38,566 bases of DNA from Archangium violaceum Cb vi76 (GTDB lineage Bacteria; Myxococcota; Myxococcia; Myxococcales; Myxococcaceae): the NCBI RefSeq assembly GCF_000733295.1, contig NZ_JPMI01000028.1:1-38566 (forward strand), in the 5' to 3' direction. Positions 32,762 through 38,566 of the stretch are shown piece by piece. Numbering within the stretch: the first letter of the stretch is position 1; each line of letters opens with the position of its first letter. The translations under genes were made by a program, and so were the position numbers. The notes beneath the pieces are model-generated. The model worked only from the letters and a program-made list of their open reading frames with translations, searched no databases and had not been told where the DNA came from.

Positions 32762-33462
32762 CTAGCCGCGCACCTGCACGTACCGCTGCAGCCGCTCGCG
32801 GTCCAGGTCGCCATCCGAACGGTGCGACGGCGTGGGCTTCGGCTGCGGGACGATCCCACCCCCCAGGCCGCCAAGGCTGGCCTGCAACTGGGCCCGTGGA
32901 TCGTAATTGATGTCCGCCAGGCGGGCCTCGAACTCCTCGCGGGGCATGCGCTCCTCGCGGCCCCAGGGGTTGATGTACTTGATGTACTCCTGACCGTCGA
33001 TGGTCTCGGTGCCGGTGACGAGCAGCTTGTGGTAGCCGTCGCCCCAGGACACCGCGACCGGCACATTGCGGCCCGCCTCCAGCTGGGGGTCTTGCTGTTT
33101 CCGAGAATGCCGCCCAGGCCGACTCCACCGCCGGTGTCGCGGCGGTCATTCACGTTCGGCGCATCCCGCACCACCGTGGCGCCACCATCCGACCTACCGT
33201 GGGTCTCCGGCCCCAGGAAGAGCGTATCCATCTCCGAGAGGGCATCTTCCGTGGTGCGCTGGCCACCGAGCTTCTCGGGCAGCTTGAACTCGTTGAACAG
33301 CTGCTTGACTGGCGCCTTGACCGTCTTGAAGAGCTCCATCCGGTCCTTCATCCGCTCCGCGGCCACTTTGTTCTCGGCGGGCCTTGGAGCGGCCTTCTCG
33401 GTCTCCGTCTTGGAGGGCTGGGAGGTCCGAGGCTGGGAGGAAGGTGGGATCCGGAGGGTCAT
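32762..33462 (-). pseudogene. Papain/calpain-like protease-domain gene, frameshifted and shortened
   Basis: Starting at ATG 33462 the frame reads a Pro/Thr/Lys-rich N-terminus and a helical part (KTVKAPVKQLFNEFKLPEKL), then a Gly-rich run (GGGVGLGGILGN). Around 33090-33105 the sensible coding moves to another frame: QQDPQLEAGRNVPVAVSWG, GYHKLLVTGTETIDGQEYIKYINPWGREERMPREEFEARL, ending at a TAG at 32762. HKLLVTG and INPWG resemble the His and Asn parts of a papain- or calpain-like active site. A region with the catalytic Cys is expected between the two parts and cannot be found, so an internal deletion plus frameshift is likely. A sequencing error remains possible for the frameshift alone. Confidence 0.65.
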
Positions 33463-33549
33463 GGCGGGTCTCGTTTCAAAACGAACGTCCGCTGGGATTA
33501 TCGGCTCGAGGCTCCGAGCGGTTTCTTCCCAGGGCCTTGACGCATCCAG

Positions 33550-34050
33550 TCAAAGGGCACGGTGCGCGAGCGCCTTCTCGTACGCGGCCTGCAATTCGGC
33601 GAACACCGAGCGCGCCGGACGAGGCGCCCCGAGGTGCAGGTGGGCCAGCTCGGCCATGAAGGCGTTCCACAGCGGAGCGCCGCCCTTTTCCAGCAGCTCC
33701 GCGCGCACGGACAATTCCCTGCTCGGGCGCGTATGCCGGCGGCCCCAGGCGCCCATGTGCGCGAGCAGGGGCACGAGCTGGATGGAGGCCTCCGTGAGGC
33801 TGTAGATACCTTTCTGCCGGTGATTCGGATCGGGGCGTCGCGTCAGCAGGCCGGACGCGGTCAGGCGCTTGAGCCGGTCCGCGAGGATGTTCGAGGCAAT
33901 GCCTTCCTCGCTCCGCTCGAGTAGTTCGCCATAGGTGCGCCTGTTCCCGAACATGACGTCGCGAATGACGATCAGGCTCCAGCGGTCGCCGAGCTGCTCG
34001 AGCGTCAGGTTGATGGGACAGCCGGATCGCCCTGTCTGCGGCAAGGCCAT
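33550..34050 (-). CDS. HxlR-family transcriptional regulator
   Basis: A 166-residue winged-helix regulator: GCPINLTLEQLGDRWSLIVIRDVMFGNRRTYGELL, then ASNILADRLKRLTASGLLTRR and the wing YSLTEAS, typical of HxlR/YodB proteins. The Cys in SGCPI near the N-terminus is the position that senses thiol-reactive compounds in YodB/HypR-type members. ATG 34050 is assumed; an in-frame TTG at 34080 is possible. It is divergent from a glutathione S-transferase gene, with two matching palindromes between them, so it probably represses that gene and itself and responds to electrophiles; the last step is inference. Confidence 0.88.
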   Translation of the reverse strand: MALPQTGRSGCPINLTLEQLGDRWSLIVIRDVMFGNRRTYGELLERSEEGIASNILADRLKRLTASGLLTRRPDPNHRQKGIYSLTEASIQLVPLLAHMGAWGRRHTRPSRELSVRAELLEKGGAPLWNAFMAELAHLHLGAPRPARSVFAELQAAYEKALAHRAL

Positions 34051-34066
34051 TCTCCTTGAACAACTC

Positions 34067-34081
34067 CTTGCAATACGCAAG
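34067..34081. promoter_or_regulatory. Candidate HxlR operator 1 (perfect palindrome)
   Basis: CTTGC-AATAC-GCAAG is a perfect 5-bp inverted repeat with a 5-base spacer in the HxlR-GST divergent promoter region. The core TTGC-N5-GCAA recurs at 34106-34118. Confidence 0.6.
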
Positions 34082-34105
34082 TGGAAGGACTATGGCGCGG
34101 ACCAC

Positions 34106-34118
34106 TTGCATAAGGCAA
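34106..34118. promoter_or_regulatory. Candidate HxlR operator 2
   Basis: TTGC-ATAAG-GCAA has the same half-sites and 5-base spacer as operator 1. The centres are 38 bp apart, and this copy lies 25 bp before the GST start codon. Confidence 0.6.
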
Positions 34119-34142
34119 ATGGTCTGAACCAGGAGTCCCAAC

Positions 34143-34802
34143 ATGTCGCTCGTGCTCTACGGTCATCCGTTTTCCTCGTACACGCAGAAGGTGCTCATCG
34201 CGCTGTACGAGAACGGCACGCCCTTCGAGTTCCGCAGCCTCGGGCCGGATAAGCCGCAGCATTCGGCCGAGTGGCTGCGGCGCTGGCCGCTGCGCAAGTT
34301 CCCGCTGCTGGTGGACGGAGAGCGCACCGTCGTCGAGACCAGCATCATCATCGAGTACCTGCAGCTCGTGCATCCCGGGCCCGTGCGCCTGCTGCCCGCG
34401 GATCCGATGGCCGCGCTGGACGTGCGCTTCCTCGACCGCTTCTTCGACCTGCATGTGATGAATGCGATGCAGCTCGCGGTGGACGGTGCGCTGACGGGCA
34501 ATCCGGTGAAGCGCCAGGAAGGATTGGCAGCTGCCGTGGAAAAGCTGGAACGCGCCTATGCGTGGCTCGAAGGGCAGCTTTCCGGCAGGACCTGGGCCGC
34601 GGGTGCGGACTTCACGCTGGCGGACTGCGCGGCCGCACCCTCGCTGTTCTACGCGGACTGGACGCATCGGATCTCCGAGGCGTATCCCGTACTGCGCGCC
34701 TACCGCGCGCGGTTGCTGGCCCGCCCATCCTTCGCGCGGGCGGTGGACGAGGCGCGGCCGTTCCGGCGGCTCTTCCCCCTGGGAGCGCCGGACCGGGATT
34801 GA
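34143..34802 (+). CDS. Glutathione S-transferase family protein
   Basis: A 219-residue protein with a thioredoxin-fold N-domain (LVLYGHPFSSYTQKVLIALYENG, KFPLLVDGERTVVETSIIIEYL) and an all-helical C-domain (ERAYAWLEGQLSGRTWAAGADFTLADCAAAPSLFY). The PxLVDGxxxVxESxxIxxYL pattern binds the gamma-glutamyl part of glutathione; Ser/Tyr near residues 11-13 would be the activating residue. The family conjugates glutathione to electrophiles or reduces disulfides. AGGAG lies about 8 bases upstream. It is divergent from the HxlR regulator, a common arrangement for detoxification genes. Confidence 0.92.
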   Translation: MSLVLYGHPFSSYTQKVLIALYENGTPFEFRSLGPDKPQHSAEWLRRWPLRKFPLLVDGERTVVETSIIIEYLQLVHPGPVRLLPADPMAALDVRFLDRFFDLHVMNAMQLAVDGALTGNPVKRQEGLAAAVEKLERAYAWLEGQLSGRTWAAGADFTLADCAAAPSLFYADWTHRISEAYPVLRAYRARLLARPSFARAVDEARPFRRLFPLGAPDRD

Positions 34803-34898
34803 AGCTCCCCCCGGAGAACGCGGCCCTCACCGAGTTCCATCGCGCCGCCGAGCGCCACCGAAGCCAAACCGCCGTTGAAGACAGGCGACCCATCCGGC

Positions 34899-35507
34899 TC
34901 AGACCTCGATGAATTTGATACCGGTGATGCCCTCTTCTTCCATCGCCCGCTTGAGGCGCTCGGAGACGATGAGGACAACCAGCCAGCCCCAGGGGCGGAA
35001 AATATGGGCCCCCCCTATCTGCTCCGGGTTCACCTTCAGCCCTCGTACGTTCTTGTACTGGCCTACCCTGTCTGGCTCGCCATCCTCTGGTCGCCGATAA
35101 AAAACCTCGTCACACCGAGCGTCGTCGATGCATCGGATGACGTGTAGAGCATTGAGAATGAACCAGGACTCCGTCTGCCCCTCCACCTCCACGGGGATGA
35201 ACTGCACTTCTTTCTGGAGCCCCAAGCGCTCGAAGAGCGAGACCACGCGTCGATGGACGATGGGAATCCCCATGGATTCACTGTATTCGAGCGCGATTCC
35301 CGCCGGCTTCATGGACAAGCGGATCGGTCTCTCGATTTCCAGGACTCGGCCTTCCTTGAAGCGCCAGATGTCGAACAACTCGCGCTCGTCATCGTCCTCA
35401 CGCCCTCCCTCGTCCTCGCCATCCTTGAAGAGAGGCATGCTCAAATCCCAGCGCCCTGGAATGTATACGTCGTCGTATATCTCATAATACTTCATCTGAG
35501 CAGTCAT
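34899..35507 (-). CDS. Imm11-family (DUF1629) immunity protein
   Basis: A 202-residue soluble protein. Its second half has the Imm11/DUF1629 pattern: MGIPIVHRRVVSLFERLGL, VQFIPVEVEG, WFILNALHVIRCIDDA and IFRPWGWLVVLIVSERLKRAMEEEGITGIKF. Imm11 proteins are found next to nuclease toxins of polymorphic systems and are thought to block them. Here the ATG overlaps the stop of the AHH nuclease gene by 4 bp (ATGA), a strong sign of toxin-immunity pairing. In Myxococcus the equivalent partner of SitA is called SitI; that relationship is inference here. Confidence 0.88.
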   Translation of the reverse strand: MTAQMKYYEIYDDVYIPGRWDLSMPLFKDGEDEGGREDDDERELFDIWRFKEGRVLEIERPIRLSMKPAGIALEYSESMGIPIVHRRVVSLFERLGLQKEVQFIPVEVEGQTESWFILNALHVIRCIDDARCDEVFYRRPEDGEPDRVGQYKNVRGLKVNPEQIGGAHIFRPWGWLVVLIVSERLKRAMEEEGITGIKFIEV

Positions 35508-36331
35508 GGCTCTCTCCTGATGAGCTTGTTGAGCGTGGAGCCAGGCGTACAGACTTCTCCTGCAATCCTGTCGAGTTCATCCATGAGTTTCGCTCGACAT
35601 TCGGCCCGGGTCCTACAAGCGCCAAGCTCGTCATTCAATCGCTTGTGAACCTCGCGGTGATACGCCTCGGGGTGGGGCCCTTGGTGGTCTCGCAGATAGA
35701 TGATGTTCGCCGGATCATCCAGGCCCATCCCCGCTCGCGCGAAGAGTTTTTCGAACCGGGGCGTCCACGGGCCACCGTTGTTCTCGGAGATGTCGTTCTT
35801 GTTGGTGCACAGGTGGTGGCGCTTGTGGCCGTCCTGCCCCGACTCCGCACATGCCCCCGTCGTCCGGGCGGAGGACACAGCCGACGCTACCGCCACCGTC
35901 GTCGTGCTCGCCGTCACCCCCATCAGCACCACTGTCCCGTCCGCCACGCTCACCTGCGCCCTTGTCCCCGCGCCCACCCTCAAGCCGGCCTTCATGCCTC
36001 CTCCCGCCATGGAGAAGCGCGGCGGTGACACACTCGCCCACAGCCCTCCCTTCGGCACCTCCGGCAACCCCCGCACCAGCTTCGCCCCCGCCACCGTCAC
36101 CAGCACCCTCAGCCCTACCCCGCCGAGCGCCTTCCCGAAGCGCTCCGCTGCCGCCTTCAGTTCCTCCCGCGTCCTCGCTGCTTCCGCTTCCCGGTACAGC
36201 GTCAGGCATGCTTGCCCCACGTTGTAGAGTTCCGTCGCGCTGTACGTCAGCAACAGCCCCATCGTCACCGCCGCCGCGAACGCCTTGGAGAAGAGGGGCT
36301 CCGGGAAGCCCATCTCAAAATACCCCGTCAT
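35504..36331 (-). CDS. AHH-type HNH nuclease toxin, N-terminus missing (SitA-like)
   Basis: A 275-residue product starting MTGYFEMGFPEP. Residues 10-165 form a hydrophobic/helical and Gly-rich middle (AVTMGLLLTYSATELYNVG, GVGLRVLVTVAGAKLVRGLPEVPKGGLW). Residues 168-235 are the AHH nuclease domain: KRHHLCTNKND, WTPRFEKLFARAGMGLDDPANIIYL and the closing GPHPEAYHREVHKRL, with His172/173, His220, His225 and His229 as likely metal or catalytic residues. Known myxobacterial toxins of this type carry a signal peptide with lipobox and a longer N-region; neither is here, and no Shine-Dalgarno precedes the ATG. The frame is closed upstream by a TGA near 36367. The Imm11 gene overlaps its stop. Confidence 0.85.
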   Translation of the reverse strand: MTGYFEMGFPEPLFSKAFAAAVTMGLLLTYSATELYNVGQACLTLYREAEAARTREELKAAAERFGKALGGVGLRVLVTVAGAKLVRGLPEVPKGGLWASVSPPRFSMAGGGMKAGLRVGAGTRAQVSVADGTVVLMGVTASTTTVAVASAVSSARTTGACAESGQDGHKRHHLCTNKNDISENNGGPWTPRFEKLFARAGMGLDDPANIIYLRDHQGPHPEAYHREVHKRLNDELGACRTRAECRAKLMDELDRIAGEVCTPGSTLNKLIRREP

Positions 36332-36333
36332 GG

Positions 36334-36792
36334 ATGCAGCCGCCGTTAGATTCGGTGCGCATCACCCACCCGCTCCATCCGTTCGAAGGCCGCGAGCTAG
36401 CGCTGTTGGGATACCAGCGCAAGCTCGGCCGCCCCTGTGTCAACGTCCTCTTCCCCGATGGGCATCCGGCGGTCCTCCCTGTTGACTGGACCAACTTGCG
36501 CCCCTGGGCAGCGCCGCTCAAGGTCAGAGGGAAGAGTCCAAAGCTGCACCCGGCCAGACTGCGCGAGCTGCGCGCGCTCGTTGATGACCTGAGCAATCGC
36601 ACCGATGGGAAGGGCCAAGAAGCCAGCTCGGCGAACAAGCGGCTCCGGGAGCCCCCCTCAGGTGGCCCCCCCCAGCGCGCTCTACGCCGCACTACCAGAG
36701 GCGATGAAGCACGAGTGGCTCGGCGTCCTGGCCAGCGTGCTGTTGAAGGCCCTGCAAAGGCCCGCCCCCAGCCGACGCGAGGTAAGCGATGA
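36334..36792 (+). CDS. DUF5372-like protein of the recombinase element
   Basis: A 152-residue product. Residues 1-90 (VRITHPLHPFEGRELALLGYQRKLGRP, VNVLFPDGHPAVLPVDWTNLRPW) match the small DUF5372-type proteins encoded ahead of serine recombinases; they may help recombination or regulation, but their role is not known. After about residue 90 the composition turns Arg/Pro/Gly-rich and looks non-native, so a relic frameshift or read-through of an overlapping gene is likely. A GTG at 36355 (VRITHP) is an alternative start. Its stop TGA overlaps the recombinase ATG. Confidence 0.7.
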   Translation: MQPPLDSVRITHPLHPFEGRELALLGYQRKLGRPCVNVLFPDGHPAVLPVDWTNLRPWAAPLKVRGKSPKLHPARLRELRALVDDLSNRTDGKGQEASSANKRLREPPSGGPPQRALRRTTRGDEARVARRPGQRAVEGPAKARPQPTRGKR

Positions 36793-36871
36793 GCGAGAAG
36801 GTTCGGTCCGAGCACTTGGACAGGCCAGCGCTGGTTTATATCCGCCAGTCCACCCTGATGCAGGTCCATGA
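36605..36871 (+). CDS. Small overlapping ORF between DUF5372 and recombinase genes
   Basis: An 88-residue frame overlapping both neighbours. Its segment PPSALYAALPEAMKHEWLGVLASVLLKAL is protein-like and helical, and small proteins of this kind sit at this spot in related elements. Its C-terminal ~28 residues overlap the recombinase. No good ribosome site is visible. Confidence 0.4.
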   Translation: MGRAKKPARRTSGSGSPPQVAPPSALYAALPEAMKHEWLGVLASVLLKALQRPAPSRREVSDEREGSVRALGQASAGLYPPVHPDAGP

Positions 36872-38566
36872 GCACCAGCAGTCGACCGAGCGGCAGTACG
36901 CACTGGTGGAGCTCGCCAAGAAGCTTGGCTGGGACAGCGCTCACATAGAAGTCATTGATGAGGACCTCGGCCAGAGTGGCACCAGTGCCACTCACCGCAC
37001 GGGTTTCCAGCGGCTGGCCGCCGACGTCAGTCTTGGCAAGGTGGGGGCCATCTTCTCGCTGGAGGTGTCGCGCCTGGCGCGCTCCTCGGCTGACTGGCAC
37101 CGGTTGATGGACCTGTGCGCGCTGGCCGACACGCTCATCATCGATGAGGAGGGCATCTACGACGCCAGCGACTTCAATGACCGGTTGGTGCTTGGCATGA
37201 AGGGGACCATGAGCGACGCCGAGATTCACCTCATGCACCAGCGGCTGCGAGGAGGGCTGCTGCACAAGGCGAAGAAAGGCGAGCTCGTCTACCCTCCGCC
37301 AACAGGCTATGTCTTCGACAATGGCGCGCTCGTGTTCGACCCGGACGAGCAGGTGCAGAAGGCCATCCGCCTTCTGTTCGAGCGCTTCCGCCTGGATGGC
37401 AGTGTGGCCCGCGCCGTACGTTACTTCAACCACCACGGTCTGCTCTTTCCCTCGCGACATGCCCATCGCGGCGGCCACTCCGAAATCCAATGGCACCCAC
37501 TCACCACCGAGCACGCGCTGAATATTCTGCGCAATCCCACCTACGCGGGGGCTTACGCATGGGGCCGCAATCGCGAACGACGCGTCCTGGTGGAGGGAGA
37601 GGTACGGCGCAAGCATGAACGACTCGCCACGTCCGAGCAGTGGCACGCCTTCGTGATGGATGCCCACCCGGCATACATCTCCTGGGAGGAGTATACGGAG
37701 AATCTGAAACGGATAGAGGAGAATGCAATCCGCTTTCATGGCGTGCACCAGCACGGCGCGGCTCGTCGTGGCGAGGCGTTGCTGCAGGGACTCGTCCTTT
37801 GTGGCAGGTGTGGACGGCGGATGTACACGAGCCTTCCCCATGCCAATACCCCTGTCTACGAGTGCCTGCGGACCGCGTACGGCGAAAGCCCCTGCTGGTC
37901 TACCGTCGCGCATCGCATTGACGACAAGGTGGTTGAGCTCTTCCTGCAGGTGATGGCCCCGCCCGAATTGGACCTTTCGCTCGCCGTGCTCAAGGAGGTG
38001 GAGCGGCAGGCCGACAGCCTGGCGCGGCAATGGCAGCTGCGTCTGGAGCGAGCGCGCTACGAGGCCCAGCGTGCCGAGCGTCAGTACAACGCGGTCGAGC
38101 CGGAAAACCGGATAGTGGCACGCACGTTGGAGACACGTTGGAACGAGAAGCTCCAGCAGCTTGCTCAGGTGGAGCATGAATACGAGGAGGCCAGAGGCAG
38201 GCAGAAGCTTGAGCTCTCGGCACAGGACAAGAAAGGCATCCTCGCATTGGCCAGAGACTTGCCGAGGCTGTGGAGCGCCCCCACCACTACCACCGTGGAC
38301 AAGAAGCGGATGCTTCGGCTCCTCATCCAGGATGTCGTGCTTTCTCCTGTGGACGTGCCTGAGCGAGCAACCCGCATTCGCATTCTCTGGAAGACAGGCG
38401 CCATCAGTGAATTGCTGGTACCTCGCCCCACCCTGGCGGACTCCCACAAAACGCCCGAGCCCGTGATTGCTGTCGTCCGTGAATTGGCCGGCAAGAAGTA
38501 CAGCGACTCGCGGATCGCCGCTGAGCTCAACCGGCTCGGCCTGAAAAACGGCCTGGGTCGCGCCTT
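36789..38566 (+). CDS. Large serine recombinase, C-terminus beyond the window
   Basis: 592 residues are visible. The N-terminal resolvase domain has YIRQST with catalytic Ser21 and conserved Arg19, then SLEVSRLARSSADW and TMSDAEIHLMHQRL. The recombinase domain follows (LNILRNPTYAGAYAWGRNRERR), then a zinc ribbon with CGRCGRRM and later Cys residues, then a long coiled-coil region (about 400-480). The gene starts with an ATGA overlap on the DUF5372 stop. This type catalyses integration or excision by a phosphoserine link at a short core. The visible sequence is intact. Confidence 0.93.
   Translation, partial: MSEKVRSEHLDRPALVYIRQSTLMQVHEHQQSTERQYALVELAKKLGWDSAHIEVIDEDLGQSGTSATHRTGFQRLAADVSLGKVGAIFSLEVSRLARSSADWHRLMDLCALADTLIIDEEGIYDASDFNDRLVLGMKGTMSDAEIHLMHQRLRGGLLHKAKKGELVYPPPTGYVFDNGALVFDPDEQVQKAIRLLFERFRLDGSVARAVRYFNHHGLLFPSRHAHRGGHSEIQWHPLTTEHALNILRNPTYAGAYAWGRNRERRVLVEGEVRRKHERLATSEQWHAFVMDAHPAYISWEEYTENLKRIEENAIRFHGVHQHGAARRGEALLQGLVLCGRCGRRMYTSLPHANTPVYECLRTAYGESPCWSTVAHRIDDKVVELFLQVMAPPELDLSLAVLKEVERQADSLARQWQLRLERARYEAQRAERQYNAVEPENRIVARTLETRWNEKLQQLAQVEHEYEEARGRQKLELSAQDKKGILALARDLPRLWSAPTTTTVDKKRMLRLLIQDVVLSPVDVPERATRIRILWKTGAISELLVPRPTLADSHKTPEPVIAVVRELAGKKYSDSRIAAELNRLGLKNGLGRA

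Larger units (their letters stand above)
36334..38566 (+). mobile_element. Left part of a large serine-recombinase element
   Basis: From about 36334 to the right edge the plus strand carries a DUF5372-like gene, a small gene and a large serine recombinase in a tightly packed order that recurs in recombinase-encoding elements. The left limit is set by the start of the DUF5372 gene, which nearly touches the start of the toxin gene; no terminal repeat or core duplication was recognised, and the right end is outside the window. Confidence 0.65.

Noticed and set aside
35851-36333. Plus-strand open frame running from inside the toxin gene into the DUF5372 frame
   Set aside because: Pro/Ser-rich antisense of the toxin gene; the DUF5372 homology starts only at about 36334.
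36315-38447. About 710-residue minus-strand frame under the recombinase
   Set aside because: Antisense to an intact serine recombinase with all catalytic motifs on the plus strand.
1-38566. tRNA, rRNA or a replication origin
   Set aside because: No cloverleaf, rRNA segment or DnaA-box cluster was recognised by eye; a covariance-model scan was not possible.

Overview
The window is high-GC DNA (roughly two thirds G+C, with strong G/C third-position bias) from a predatory, multicellular-type myxobacterium, most likely of the Cystobacterineae (Archangium/Cystobacter/Melittangium-like). The reasons are an N-terminal DUF4388 (PATAN) protein, eukaryote-like Ser/Thr kinase and PP2C signalling genes, many lipoproteins with only lineage-level relatives, a PEGA protein, and an AHH nuclease/Imm11 toxin-immunity pair of the type carried by Myxococcus SitA/SitI outer-membrane-exchange toxins. 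This assignment is inferred from gene content; no rRNA or other taxonomic marker is present.

Layout. 1-2.8 kb: a partial DUF4388 protein with a long RLAEEA coiled coil, a tRNA wobble methyltransferase (trmL), a DUF192 protein and a PP2C phosphatase. 2.9-7.1 kb (minus strand): a lipoprotein with a PD-(D/E)xK-like nuclease signature, an unrecognised partner gene, and an amgK-murU-like pair for cell-wall sugar recycling. 7.4-14.2 kb (plus): a cystathionine beta-synthase with CBS domains, a small secreted barrel-like protein, then a membrane-tethered Ser/Thr kinase, a PEGA protein and a TonB-dependent receptor. 14.3-24.6 kb: a choice-of-anchor A lipoprotein, the MntP manganese exporter, a two-component system, a DUF4139 protein and an M3 metallopeptidase lipoprotein. 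24.8-31.8 kb: secreted or anchored proteins (DUF4403, two Cys-rich lipoproteins, a degenerate kinase-like membrane protein, a CxxCH lipoprotein with an Ig-like tail) and a PLP-dependent threonine/serine dehydratase.

31.8-38.6 kb is the accessory, decaying end. It holds a LysR regulator and an S9 peptidase that have each lost their 5' end and now abut head to head, a frameshifted papain/calpain-like protease remnant, an intact HxlR regulator-GST pair with two matching TTGC-N5-GCAA palindromes between them, and an AHH-toxin/Imm11-immunity pair whose toxin lacks the expected lipoprotein N-terminus exactly where a large serine-recombinase element (DUF5372 gene, small gene, recombinase running off the window) begins.

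The most interesting items are the recombinase element interrupting or capping the toxin gene, the second candidate lipoprotein nuclease at 2.9-4.0 kb with an undescribed partner, and the kinase-PEGA-receptor trio. No tRNA, rRNA, CRISPR array or replication origin was recognised.
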